This document shows positions 17,052-24,776 of a DNA stretch of 49,223 bases, one piece after another (within the stretch, counting starts at the first letter, position 1; each line of letters begins with the position of its first letter). The stretch comes from an uncultured Aeromonadales bacterium (GTDB taxonomy: Bacteria > Pseudomonadota > Gammaproteobacteria > Enterobacterales > Succinivibrionaceae), in NCBI GenBank assembly GCA_902782145.1, contig CACZLZ010000018.1:1-49223 (forward strand). The letters run 5' to 3'. The notes below the pieces were generated by a model. The model was not told where the DNA came from, did not search any database, and saw only the letters and a list, made by a program, of their open reading frames with translations. The position numbers were made by a program, and so were the translations under genes.

Positions 17052-18521
17052 ATGGACAGACTGCAGTCACTTCCGTCAGCCAGGATCTGGGAGATCTTCC
17101 TGGAACTCTCCCGGATCCCCCGGGCCTCGGGCAACGAGAAGGAGGCAGCCAAATGGGTGGCCGGCTACGCCTCCGCCCGGGGGCTCATCAGCCGCATTGA
17201 CGGCACGGGCAACGTGCTCATCACCGCCACTGCAACCCCGGGCTGGGAGCAGGTTCCCGCCCTGGCTTTCCAGGCCCACCTGGACATGGTGCCGGTGTGC
17301 GATCCCGGCTGCTCCCACGACTTCACCCGGGATCCCCTGGAGCTGGAGATCCGGGAGTATGCCGGAGAGCCCTTTGTCACCGCCGTCCACACCACCCTGG
17401 GAGCTGATGACGGCATCGGCGTGGCCACCGCCCTGGCCATCATCACCGATCCCGATCTCCAGCACGGCCCCCTGGAGGCGGTGTTCACCGTGGCCGAGGA
17501 GACCTCTATGCAGGGGGCAGCCAAATTCCGGGAGGGGATGCTGGCCTCGGAGATGATGGTCAACATTGACTCGGAAAATGATCAGGAGGTCATCATCGGC
17601 GCCGCCGGCGGATGTGATCTCCACGCCTCCATGCCCATGAAGCGCACTGCCGTCAGCGGTGAGGAGGGGCTCCTGCTCAGGTTTTCCGGCTTCACCGGCG
17701 GTCACTCCGGCATCGATATCCACCACGGCCGGGCCAACGCCATCATCACCGCCGCCCGGGTGGTGCGGGAGCTGACAGCCGAAATTCCCCTGCGCCTGGC
17801 CTCCTTTGAGGGGGGAACCCTACGCAACGCCATCCCTGTGAACGCCCAGGTGCTGCTGTGCGGCACCCCGGAGGACACTGCCCTGGCAGCCCGCAAGGCC
17901 GCCGCCATTGCCGCCTCCCTGAAGACCGAGCACCGGGACACAGATCCCCGGATCAGCCTGGAGGCCGTATCCCTCGATCCTGCCCCGGCAATGTCACCGG
18001 AGGACACCCGGCGCTACGTCAAGGCCATCTGCGACCTGCCCGACGGGGTGGTCACCATGAGCGAGGAGTTTCCCGAAGTAGTGGAGTCCTCCAGCAACCT
18101 GGGACTGGTAACCTCCCGGAACGGCATACTCATGATCACGGCCCTGCTGCGCTCCCTGACCTCCACCGGCGATCTGAAGAAGATGATGGCCGAGGCCCTG
18201 GAGCAGGCCGGCGCCCGGATCGAGGAAGCCAACGAATATCCCGCCTGGACCCCCTCAGCCCACTCACCCCTGCTGAAGCTCTATGAGGGGATCTACCAGG
18301 AAAACTGCTACAGCAAGCCCCAGATCAATGTCCTCCATGCCGGGGTGGAATGCGGGATCCTGAAGGCGGCCTACCCCGCCATGGATATCATCTCCCTGGG
18401 ACCCACCATCATCGGCGCCCACACCACCGGAGAGAGGGTGTCCGTACCCTCGGTGGAGAAGATCTACGGTCTGCTCCTGGAGCTGGTGGAGGGGATGAAG
18501 ACCATCAGGAAACGCTCCTGA
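17052..18521 (+). CDS. pepD: Aminoacyl-histidine dipeptidase (peptidase D, M20 family)
   Basis: The ATG at 17052 follows AAGGA, and the resulting 489 residues match the usual length of about 485. Metal ligands are visible in order: His76-Leu-Asp78 (AHLDMVP), Asp119/Asp120 in GADDG, Glu149-Glu150 in AEET, the NIDSEND loop, and GAHTTGER near the C-terminus. The dimerisation segment carries GGHSGIDIH. PepD splits dipeptides such as carnosine and other Xaa-His or broad dipeptides in the cytoplasm with two zinc ions. All key residues are present, so it should be active. Confidence 0.95.
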   Translation: MDRLQSLPSARIWEIFLELSRIPRASGNEKEAAKWVAGYASARGLISRIDGTGNVLITATATPGWEQVPALAFQAHLDMVPVCDPGCSHDFTRDPLELEIREYAGEPFVTAVHTTLGADDGIGVATALAIITDPDLQHGPLEAVFTVAEETSMQGAAKFREGMLASEMMVNIDSENDQEVIIGAAGGCDLHASMPMKRTAVSGEEGLLLRFSGFTGGHSGIDIHHGRANAIITAARVVRELTAEIPLRLASFEGGTLRNAIPVNAQVLLCGTPEDTALAARKAAAIAASLKTEHRDTDPRISLEAVSLDPAPAMSPEDTRRYVKAICDLPDGVVTMSEEFPEVVESSSNLGLVTSRNGILMITALLRSLTSTGDLKKMMAEALEQAGARIEEANEYPAWTPSAHSPLLKLYEGIYQENCYSKPQINVLHAGVECGILKAAYPAMDIISLGPTIIGAHTTGERVSVPSVEKIYGLLLELVEGMKTIRKRS

Positions 18522-18621
18522 GGCACCCGGGAGGGATCCAGCCAGCTCTCCCCGTCCGGAGGGTCGCCCCGCAGTCCGCCGGATCCCCGCCCCAAGACAG
18601 ACACAGAACAGAGAGGCTTCA

Positions 18622-20445
18622 ATGGTCACCTTCCATCACTTTTCCTGTCCGCCATACCTCCTGTACAGGGACAACACCATAACTGTCCGTCTGGCGATCA
18701 CCGGCGAGAAAAGCGCCCTGCCCACGGAGATCCAGTTGTGGTGCTACCCCAGCAACGAGCCGGCGGTGGTGCCCATGATCCGCATCCTGGAGAAAGACAG
18801 TTTCGCAGTGTTCTCCGGTGAGGCTGTGCTGGATCCCAGTTACAACCAGCAGAGTTACACTTTCCGGGCTCTGTTCCCCGACGGCAGTTTCCTCTGGATC
18901 GCCTCCAAGCTGGAGAGCATCAACGAGCCGCTGGCCCAGGACCGTTTCACGGTCAGCCTCCACGAATCCGACTGCCTGTGGATGCGGGAGGAGATCTTCT
19001 ACCGCATTGAGCCGGGTTTCTTCGCCTCCCACACCGCAAACGACCAGGAGTTCTCCGCCGGTACCGGCGGAGGAACCTTCCAGGGGATCGCCGGCAAGCT
19101 GGACTATGTGTCATCCATGGGCTTCACCGGGATCTGCCTGGGGTCTGTGCTGCCTGCGGCCACCCCAGGCGGATCCGGCTGCCTGGACTACCGGGAGACG
19201 GATCCCGCCCTGGGCTCTGCTGAGGATCTGGCCGCCCTGTCCGGGGAGCTCCACCGGCGGGGCATGAAGCTGATCGCCGATCTGCAGATGAACCATGTCA
19301 GCGCCGATCACCCCTGGTTTGACCGCCAGGACCGCACCGGATCCGGTGCCTGCCACCATGAGGACTCACCCAGCCGGAAGTTCTTCACCTTCCGGGACGG
19401 CAGCCCCGTCTACTGGCACGATGACAACAACCTGCTCAAACTGGACTACTCCTGCCGGGAGCTGCAGGAGATCATGTTCCGCAGCCCCGACAGTGTGGTG
19501 GCCAGTTTCCTCAGACCGCCCCTGAGCGCAGACGGTCTCTGCCTGCGATCAGCCCACATGATCGGCGGACACGGCTCAGCAAACGGCAACATGTACTACC
19601 TCCACGAGATCTTCGCCGCCGCCAGGAAGATCAATCCCGCCAGCTGCATCATCTGTGAGCATCAGTATGATGCCCGGCCCTGGCTCAGCAGTGCGTTGCA
19701 GCAGGAGGAGTCAGCCCTGAACATCTGCGGCTTCTACATGCCCATGTTCCAGTTCCTCACCGGACTGGACTTCCGTACCGGCAAAAAGATCAAATACCGC
19801 GCCGAGGACTTCAGGGAGTTCATCGACCGCTACCACAGCGGCATATCCCACGACAAACTGTGCAGCATGCTGAATGTGGTGAGCACCCGGGAGACCGGAC
19901 GCATAGCGGGCATGCTCAAAGGCAATCCCCAGCTGATCAGGGTGGCACTGACCATGATGTACACCTGGATCGGATCACCCTGCGTCCTTTACGGGGATGA
20001 GATCGGCATGGCCGGAGACAGTGCTGACGGCGCCCCCCTGGTGATGGACTGGAAGATCACCCGGGATCTCTACCGGAAACTCATCACCACCCTGGCCCGG
20101 TTCCGCAAAGACAACCAGGTGATCACCAAGGGCACCTTGGCCATCACCCATGCCAGCGGAACCATCCTGGTGTATGAGCGCAGCTTTGACCTCCACCGCA
20201 CCATTGTCATCATCAACAGCGGCAACTCAGTGTCCAGCGTGGATCTGACCAGGAACGTGGAGTCCCTCAGGATCCAGGAGGAACTGTCCAGCTTTGACGC
20301 CTCCCGGCCCGCTCCGGTGAAGAACCGGTACAACGTCAGGGGATCCCTGATCATGGACAACATCCGGGTCATGAGCATCGGGGAACTGGACAGCAGAAAC
20401 AAGGTGAGCATCGGTCCCACCTCCGCCCTGATCATTCAGTCCTGA
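18622..20445 (+). CDS. GH13 alpha-amylase-like protein with altered catalytic motifs
   Basis: A 607-residue protein with the layout of maltodextrin glucosidase or neopullulanase: an N-terminal beta domain (1-120), a TIM barrel and a C-terminal beta domain. Region I is intact (Asp220 to Asn224-His225 in DLQMNHV). Region II reads DGLCLRSAH at 304-312, where family members have DGFRLDAA: the conserved Arg is Cys307 and the nucleophile Asp is Arg309. Glu346 of region III is kept (IICEHQYD). Region IV reads STRETGR, so the His-Asp pair is Arg423-Glu424. By family knowledge it should not hydrolyse glycosides normally. It may bind glucans or regulate something. No signal peptide. GAGAGG precedes the ATG. 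Confidence 0.85.
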   Translation: MVTFHHFSCPPYLLYRDNTITVRLAITGEKSALPTEIQLWCYPSNEPAVVPMIRILEKDSFAVFSGEAVLDPSYNQQSYTFRALFPDGSFLWIASKLESINEPLAQDRFTVSLHESDCLWMREEIFYRIEPGFFASHTANDQEFSAGTGGGTFQGIAGKLDYVSSMGFTGICLGSVLPAATPGGSGCLDYRETDPALGSAEDLAALSGELHRRGMKLIADLQMNHVSADHPWFDRQDRTGSGACHHEDSPSRKFFTFRDGSPVYWHDDNNLLKLDYSCRELQEIMFRSPDSVVASFLRPPLSADGLCLRSAHMIGGHGSANGNMYYLHEIFAAARKINPASCIICEHQYDARPWLSSALQQEESALNICGFYMPMFQFLTGLDFRTGKKIKYRAEDFREFIDRYHSGISHDKLCSMLNVVSTRETGRIAGMLKGNPQLIRVALTMMYTWIGSPCVLYGDEIGMAGDSADGAPLVMDWKITRDLYRKLITTLARFRKDNQVITKGTLAITHASGTILVYERSFDLHRTIVIINSGNSVSSVDLTRNVESLRIQEELSSFDASRPAPVKNRYNVRGSLIMDNIRVMSIGELDSRNKVSIGPTSALIIQS

Positions 20446-20820
20446 CGGGAGCGGCGGCCGCATCCACCGAGGTAGTCTCTCCGCGGATCACCCGGAAACA
20501 ATGTCTCTTCCTCCCCGGCATCCGCCGCCGATCCGGGATCCGGATCCGGGATCTCCAGGATCAGAAAAGGCGCAGCATGAGACAGTCATGATCTGCGCCA
20601 TCATTCCGGAACGGGCACATCAGCCACACTTCCCGGTAAACTCGGCCGCCGCCAAAAAGCCAGATGCCAGGCCCAGCGGCTCAGCACTTCCCCATACCCG
20701 CTCAGAAGGTCACTTCTTCCCCTTCCTCAGCATCCCGCAATCCACGTCCACGACCACAGCCACGACCGCAACCACAGTAGCAGCCACAGACACAGACACC
20801 TCCGCCACCAAGCGTCTCCC
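20446..20820. other. Convergent gap with terminator and low-complexity tract
   Basis: Besides the hairpin at 20565-20599, the stretch about 20745-20805 is a low-complexity run of CCAC, GACC and CAGC words. An open plus frame through it encodes Thr/Ala repeats and is not credible as a gene. Confidence 0.5.
20565..20599 (-). terminator. Hairpin terminator for the NSS transporter transcript
   Basis: GGCGCAG (20569-20575) pairs with CTGCGCC (20593-20599), and CATGA (20576-20580) pairs with TCATG (20586-20590). Two bases bulge and the loop is five bases. Read on the minus strand, the stem is followed by TTTT. It lies about 220 bases after the stop of the minus-strand gene. Confidence 0.65.
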
Positions 20821-22233
20821 TCACAGAAGGAACTTGGAGATGTAGCCCATCACCAGGATCACACCAATGAGGGAAGTCAGCCCCCAGGTGTAGTAAATCC
20901 GGAGAAACCTGAACCGGGGTGAGTTCAGATCGGTGGTTCCCTCCGGCCGATCAGCGGTCATCTCCTCCACATACCCCTTCCAGTTCCAGCCCTTCCTGCT
21001 GACAGTGAACAGCACCATCAGCAACGCACCCAGAGGCAGCAGGTTGTCGGAGATCAGGAAATCCATGAGATCCATGATGCCCGAGCTGCCACCCAGGGGA
21101 TGAAATCCCGACCAGAGGTTGAAGCCCAGGATCACCGGAATGCCCAGCAGCACCAGCAGGACAAAGGTCAGCGCCGTGGCTTTACCCCGCTTCATGCCAA
21201 AAGCGTCAATGTTGTCGGCTACAATCCCCTCAACCACCGCCAGCAATGTAGTCAGGGCAGCAATGGTCAGAAAGATGAAAAACAATGTGCCGAAGATCCT
21301 CCCCCCAGGCATCTGGCTGAAAAGATTCAGCAGAGTCTGAAAGATCAGGGTGGGACCGCAGTCCGGGGACACCCCGTAGGTGAAGCACAGGGGGAAGATC
21401 ACCAGACCCGACAGCAGGGCCACCGCCGTGTCCAGACCCACGATCACCGCCGCATCCTTAAGCAGGGAATGACGCCGGCCAATGTAGGATCCGAAAATGG
21501 AAATGCAGCCGACACCAATGCTCAGGGAAAAGAAAACCTGGTTCATGGCGTCATTGACCACATGCCAGAACCCCACCTTGCTGACAGCGTCCAGGCTTGG
21601 CATGAGGTAGAACTCCAGCCCCTTTGACGCACCATCCAGAGTGAGGGCATATCCAGCCAGCAGGAACACCAGCAGGAACATTCCTACCATGACGGGTTTG
21701 GTGAACCGCTCAACACCCCGGCTGACACCCCGGTAGCACACCAGGCAGGTGGGCAGGAGCACCGCCAGCATGGCAAAGAACTGATCCGAGGGGCTGGCCA
21801 GCAGACTGGCAAACTGCCGGGACACTCCGTCCTCACTGAGTCCCGACATCTCCCCCTGGAGCATGCGTCCGGCATAAAACAGCAGCCATCCGGTGATCAC
21901 GCTGTAAAAGGACAGCAGCACATATTTGCCCACCAGGGCGATAAAGCCGATGGCATTCCAGCGCCGCACCCCCGGGGCAAGCACCTGGAAGGATTTGGTG
22001 GCACTCACCCGGGAAGCCCGGCCGATAGCCAGTTCCACCGTCACCAGGGGCAGACCCAGAAGCAGGAGGAACAGCAGGTAGATCAGACAGAAGATCGCCC
22101 CCCCTGACTGGCCGGTGATGTAGGGAAACCGCCAGACATTGCCCAGGCCGATGGAGCATCCCGCCGCCACCAGGATAAAACCCAGATGGGTGGCAAAGCC
22201 GCCCCTGCCCTGTCCGCCGTTGTGCTCATCCAT
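20821..22233 (-). CDS. Sodium-dependent transporter, NSS/SNF family
   Basis: A 470-residue inner-membrane protein with about eleven to twelve hydrophobic helices. Helix 1 carries the family signature GLGNVWRFPY, where the unwound Gly-containing segment binds substrate and sodium. Helix 6 (NQVFFSLSIGVG) and helix 8 (ALTTLLAVVEG) also match bacterial LeuT-like proteins. These carry amino acids or related compounds into the cell with Na+; the substrate cannot be read. The start at 22233 follows GCGAGG. metF is 120 bases upstream on the same strand. A rho-independent terminator lies downstream. Confidence 0.92.
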   Translation of the reverse strand: MDEHNGGQGRGGFATHLGFILVAAGCSIGLGNVWRFPYITGQSGGAIFCLIYLLFLLLLGLPLVTVELAIGRASRVSATKSFQVLAPGVRRWNAIGFIALVGKYVLLSFYSVITGWLLFYAGRMLQGEMSGLSEDGVSRQFASLLASPSDQFFAMLAVLLPTCLVCYRGVSRGVERFTKPVMVGMFLLVFLLAGYALTLDGASKGLEFYLMPSLDAVSKVGFWHVVNDAMNQVFFSLSIGVGCISIFGSYIGRRHSLLKDAAVIVGLDTAVALLSGLVIFPLCFTYGVSPDCGPTLIFQTLLNLFSQMPGGRIFGTLFFIFLTIAALTTLLAVVEGIVADNIDAFGMKRGKATALTFVLLVLLGIPVILGFNLWSGFHPLGGSSGIMDLMDFLISDNLLPLGALLMVLFTVSRKGWNWKGYVEEMTADRPEGTTDLNSPRFRFLRIYYTWGLTSLIGVILVMGYISKFLL

Positions 22234-22353
22234 GACGCAAACCTCGCAGAAAAGAAAGATCCCCGAAACCAGTTCAGTTCCCGGGGAAAAAGATGGCTCC
22301 GCACCCGGCAGGGCCCGTCACCGATGCCCAGCCAGTCGCCGGAAAGATGTCCC

Positions 22354-23226
22354 TCAGCGCCCCAGCACCGCCCGGACCGACTCATGGATCCTGGCGGCCA
22401 CCAGGGGATTGTTCATGGTGTACAGGTGGATCCCGTCCACCCCGTGGGCGGCCAGGTCAATGATCTGATCCACCGCATAAGCACAGCCGATCTGGAACAT
22501 GGCCTCAGGGTTGTCCCGGTACTTCTCCATGACACAGCAGAACTTCTCCGGCAAAGAGGCCTTGCACAGTTGCACCATGCGCTCGATCTGCCGGGAGTTG
22601 ATCACCGGCATGATCCCCGCCTCCACCGGGACATCAATGCCCGCAGAGCGGATCCGGTCCATAAACTCATAGAACAGGCTGTTGGTGAAGAACAGCTGGG
22701 TGATGAGGCCGTCAACCCCGGCATCCACCTTCAGCTTGAGATGCCGGATATCCGCCTCCCAGTCCGGGGAGTCGGGATGACGCTCCGGGTAGCAGGCAGC
22801 ATAGATCCGGAAGTTCTCAAAGCCCTCAAGGCCCCGGATGAAGGAGACCAGATCACTGGCATGGCTGAAATCCCCGGCGGGAATACTGCCGTCGGCAGGG
22901 AGATCACCCCTCAGAGCCAGAACCCGGTCAACCCCGGCCTGGCGGAAGTCCGCCAGCTGCCGGGCGGCCTCATCCCGGGTCATGGAGATGCAGGGCATGT
23001 GGGCCACGGCGGTCATGTCATAGTGGTTCCGCACCGCATTGACAATCTCCAAGGTCTGCCGGCCCTGGTTGCTGCCGCCGGCCCCGTAGGTGACGCTGAT
23101 GAAGTCCGGAGAGAGTTTCCGGAGATCCGCCAGGGCACAGTAGATGGAGGCCACAGAGGCGGTTCTCTTGGGAGGGAAGATTTCAAAGGACAGACCGGTC
23201 CTTTTCGGTTGAATATCCATGTTCAT
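22354..23226 (-). CDS. metF: Methylenetetrahydrofolate reductase
   Basis: The protein has 290 residues from the ATG at 23226; a second ATG two codons later is equally possible, and neither has a strong Shine-Dalgarno. The N-terminal strand LSFEIFPPK carries the catalytic Glu. It is followed by FISVTYGAGGS, VAHMPCI, LALRGDLP, and the FAD/folate region ITQLFFTNSLFYEF with GIMPVIN, all in family order. MetF reduces 5,10-methylene-THF to 5-methyl-THF for methionine synthesis, using FAD. The N-terminus is shorter than in E. coli MetF (which has about 25 residues before the Glu strand). No MetJ-type operator was seen. Confidence 0.93.
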   Translation of the reverse strand: MNMDIQPKRTGLSFEIFPPKRTASVASIYCALADLRKLSPDFISVTYGAGGSNQGRQTLEIVNAVRNHYDMTAVAHMPCISMTRDEAARQLADFRQAGVDRVLALRGDLPADGSIPAGDFSHASDLVSFIRGLEGFENFRIYAACYPERHPDSPDWEADIRHLKLKVDAGVDGLITQLFFTNSLFYEFMDRIRSAGIDVPVEAGIMPVINSRQIERMVQLCKASLPEKFCCVMEKYRDNPEAMFQIGCAYAVDQIIDLAAHGVDGIHLYTMNNPLVAARIHESVRAVLGR

Positions 23227-23331
23227 TGCCAGAAAAGAAAAAACAACGGCGGGAGCACCCGAAGCATCACCCCGCACCAACAGGATCCGGACACAGGATC
23301 CGGATCAGACCAACAGTCCGCATCCGCCGGA

Positions 23332-24411
23332 TCAGTCCGGATCCGGGGAAACGGTCTCATATACCGCCGCCATCAGGGGATGCTGGCGGTAAGCCGCAGC
23401 CGTGGAGGAATAGGTGTTCTCATACTCATACACCGGATCCCGCAAAGTGCAACCAGGTGATTTGGAAAGGATCTCCTCAGCCAGGATCCGGATCTGAAAC
23501 TGATCCAATGTGACCGTGTCGGTCCTGGCAGAAGCAGGATGAGTTCCAGGATTTGACGTGACATCCAGATGGAAGTCATGCCAGGTGCCAGAATAGGTTT
23601 TGTATTTCCCCTGGTAGAGGGTGCGCTGCACAACCCTGACATTGACGCTGCGGATGTGCCGGTACTCCGTGACAGCAAAGTTGGAGCCGTCGTAAAGAAA
23701 CAGGTACCGATCTCCCAGCACCGCCAGGCACCGGTCAAACTCCAGGGCCCGCCCTTGGAGAAAGGACTGCTCAATTCCATTGCGGCTGCTCCCCCGGGGG
23801 AGGGAGTCCAAGGCCCTGCGCACCGGACTGAATACCGAGGTGAACAAGGCAACCAGCAGGCAGGCCATGACATCCGTGACGGCATAGAGCACCAGCACCA
23901 GGAGGATCCCCTCCCAGAAGCCCATTGGCCCCAGACCACTGAGCATTCCCTCGTCATACAGGATCCCCCCCAGGTAGATCCCCACAGGGAAAAAGACCAC
24001 GGGGAAGATGATCTGGATGGTACGCAGACGGCGCCCCAGACAGCGGTCCCAGATCGCCCGGCTCATGGAGGAAGACTTTATCCGGTTGAAGGTATGGCTC
24101 TGCCGGTACCGGGCATAAGCCCCAGTCCAGGCTCTGGCGTTGAAATAGCCGTAGCCTTTGAGCGCCTGCTGAAAATCAAAAGAGTCCAGCTCCGCCAGGC
24201 GCTTGAGTTCAGAAGTCATGGAGGATGCCCGGATAGCGGTCACCAGGAAAAAGATGAACAGCGCGCCTATGCCAATCCCGGGGCCCACAAAGAAAGCCAG
24301 GGTGCAGATCAGGAAGATGAAAACAAGCTGCCGCCGGAAACCGCCCTCGCCATGCCGGAGCACGGCCTCCTCCTCTGCGGCAAAATCTGCGCTGTCAGTG
24401 TTCTGAGCCAT
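23332..24411 (-). CDS. Membrane protein of unknown function
   Basis: The ATG at 24411 has AGGG four to five bases upstream and gives 359 residues; an ATG at 24432 with GGAG is an alternative. Two hydrophobic helices lie near residues 28-65 (FIFLICTLAFFVGPGIGIG), and two or three more at about 130-200. The C-terminal half is soluble, with strands (DRYLFLYDGSNFAVTEYRHI) that recall a PH-like domain, and should be cytoplasmic. A short loop between helices contains GFWEG. No family recognised. It lies 105 bases upstream of metF on the same strand and has its own promoter candidate. Confidence 0.75.
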   Translation of the reverse strand: MAQNTDSADFAAEEEAVLRHGEGGFRRQLVFIFLICTLAFFVGPGIGIGALFIFFLVTAIRASSMTSELKRLAELDSFDFQQALKGYGYFNARAWTGAYARYRQSHTFNRIKSSSMSRAIWDRCLGRRLRTIQIIFPVVFFPVGIYLGGILYDEGMLSGLGPMGFWEGILLVLVLYAVTDVMACLLVALFTSVFSPVRRALDSLPRGSSRNGIEQSFLQGRALEFDRCLAVLGDRYLFLYDGSNFAVTEYRHIRSVNVRVVQRTLYQGKYKTYSGTWHDFHLDVTSNPGTHPASARTDTVTLDQFQIRILAEEILSKSPGCTLRDPVYEYENTYSSTAAAYRQHPLMAAVYETVSPDPD

Positions 24412-24574
24412 ATTTCCCTGCCTGTAAGCCATTCCGCCAACTCCCATCCCAGCCGCCCCGGAGCAATCTCCCCGGGGCGGCACCACCGGAATCCCCGGAA
24501 AGGCAGTCCGGGCGGCCGGCGGATGAGATAACATCATACGGGGATGCTGCCACCATAGGCTCGCTCCTGGCTCA

Positions 24575-24583
24575 AGTATATCA
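24575..24583 (-). promoter_or_regulatory. Extended -10 promoter candidate for the membrane protein
   Basis: The reverse strand reads TGATATACT: a TGn extension plus TATACT (24580-24575). It is about 165 bases before the chosen start. Confidence 0.45.
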
Positions 24584-24704
24584 CAGCAGCCCCCATGGTT
24601 TGGCCGTGAAAGAGCCCTGCATCAGGGATCCGCCCATCGCATCCGCCATGGGCGGAAAGGCGGAATAGCCCTCCCGGCTCCGGATCCTCCGGAACCTCCC
24701 CGGT

Positions 24705-24736
24705 TTGCCCGGATCCGGAGGGACTGCTAAAATAGC
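24705..24736 (+). promoter_or_regulatory. Promoter for the third Sel1 gene
   Basis: TTGCCC at 24705-24710 and TAAAAT at 24728-24733 are 17 bases apart, and a TG pair extends the -10. The -10 lies in the recurring 12-mer TGCTAAAATAGC. The start site should be near 24740, which rules out the frame start at 24705 and supports the ATG at 24777. Confidence 0.6.
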
Positions 24737-24776
24737 CCGGTCACGCCGATCATCAAACCAGATCATCCGTCTCATC

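Larger units (their letters stand above)
24412..24776. other. Divergent promoter region
   Basis: The gap between a minus-strand and a plus-strand gene holds one promoter candidate in each direction (24575-24583 minus, 24705-24736 plus). Several GGATCC-centred short dyads lie between them. No coding frame is credible. Confidence 0.5.

Noticed and set aside
22186-23460. 424-codon plus-strand frame
   Set aside because: It spans the metF and NSS genes on the other strand and has no protein-like motif.
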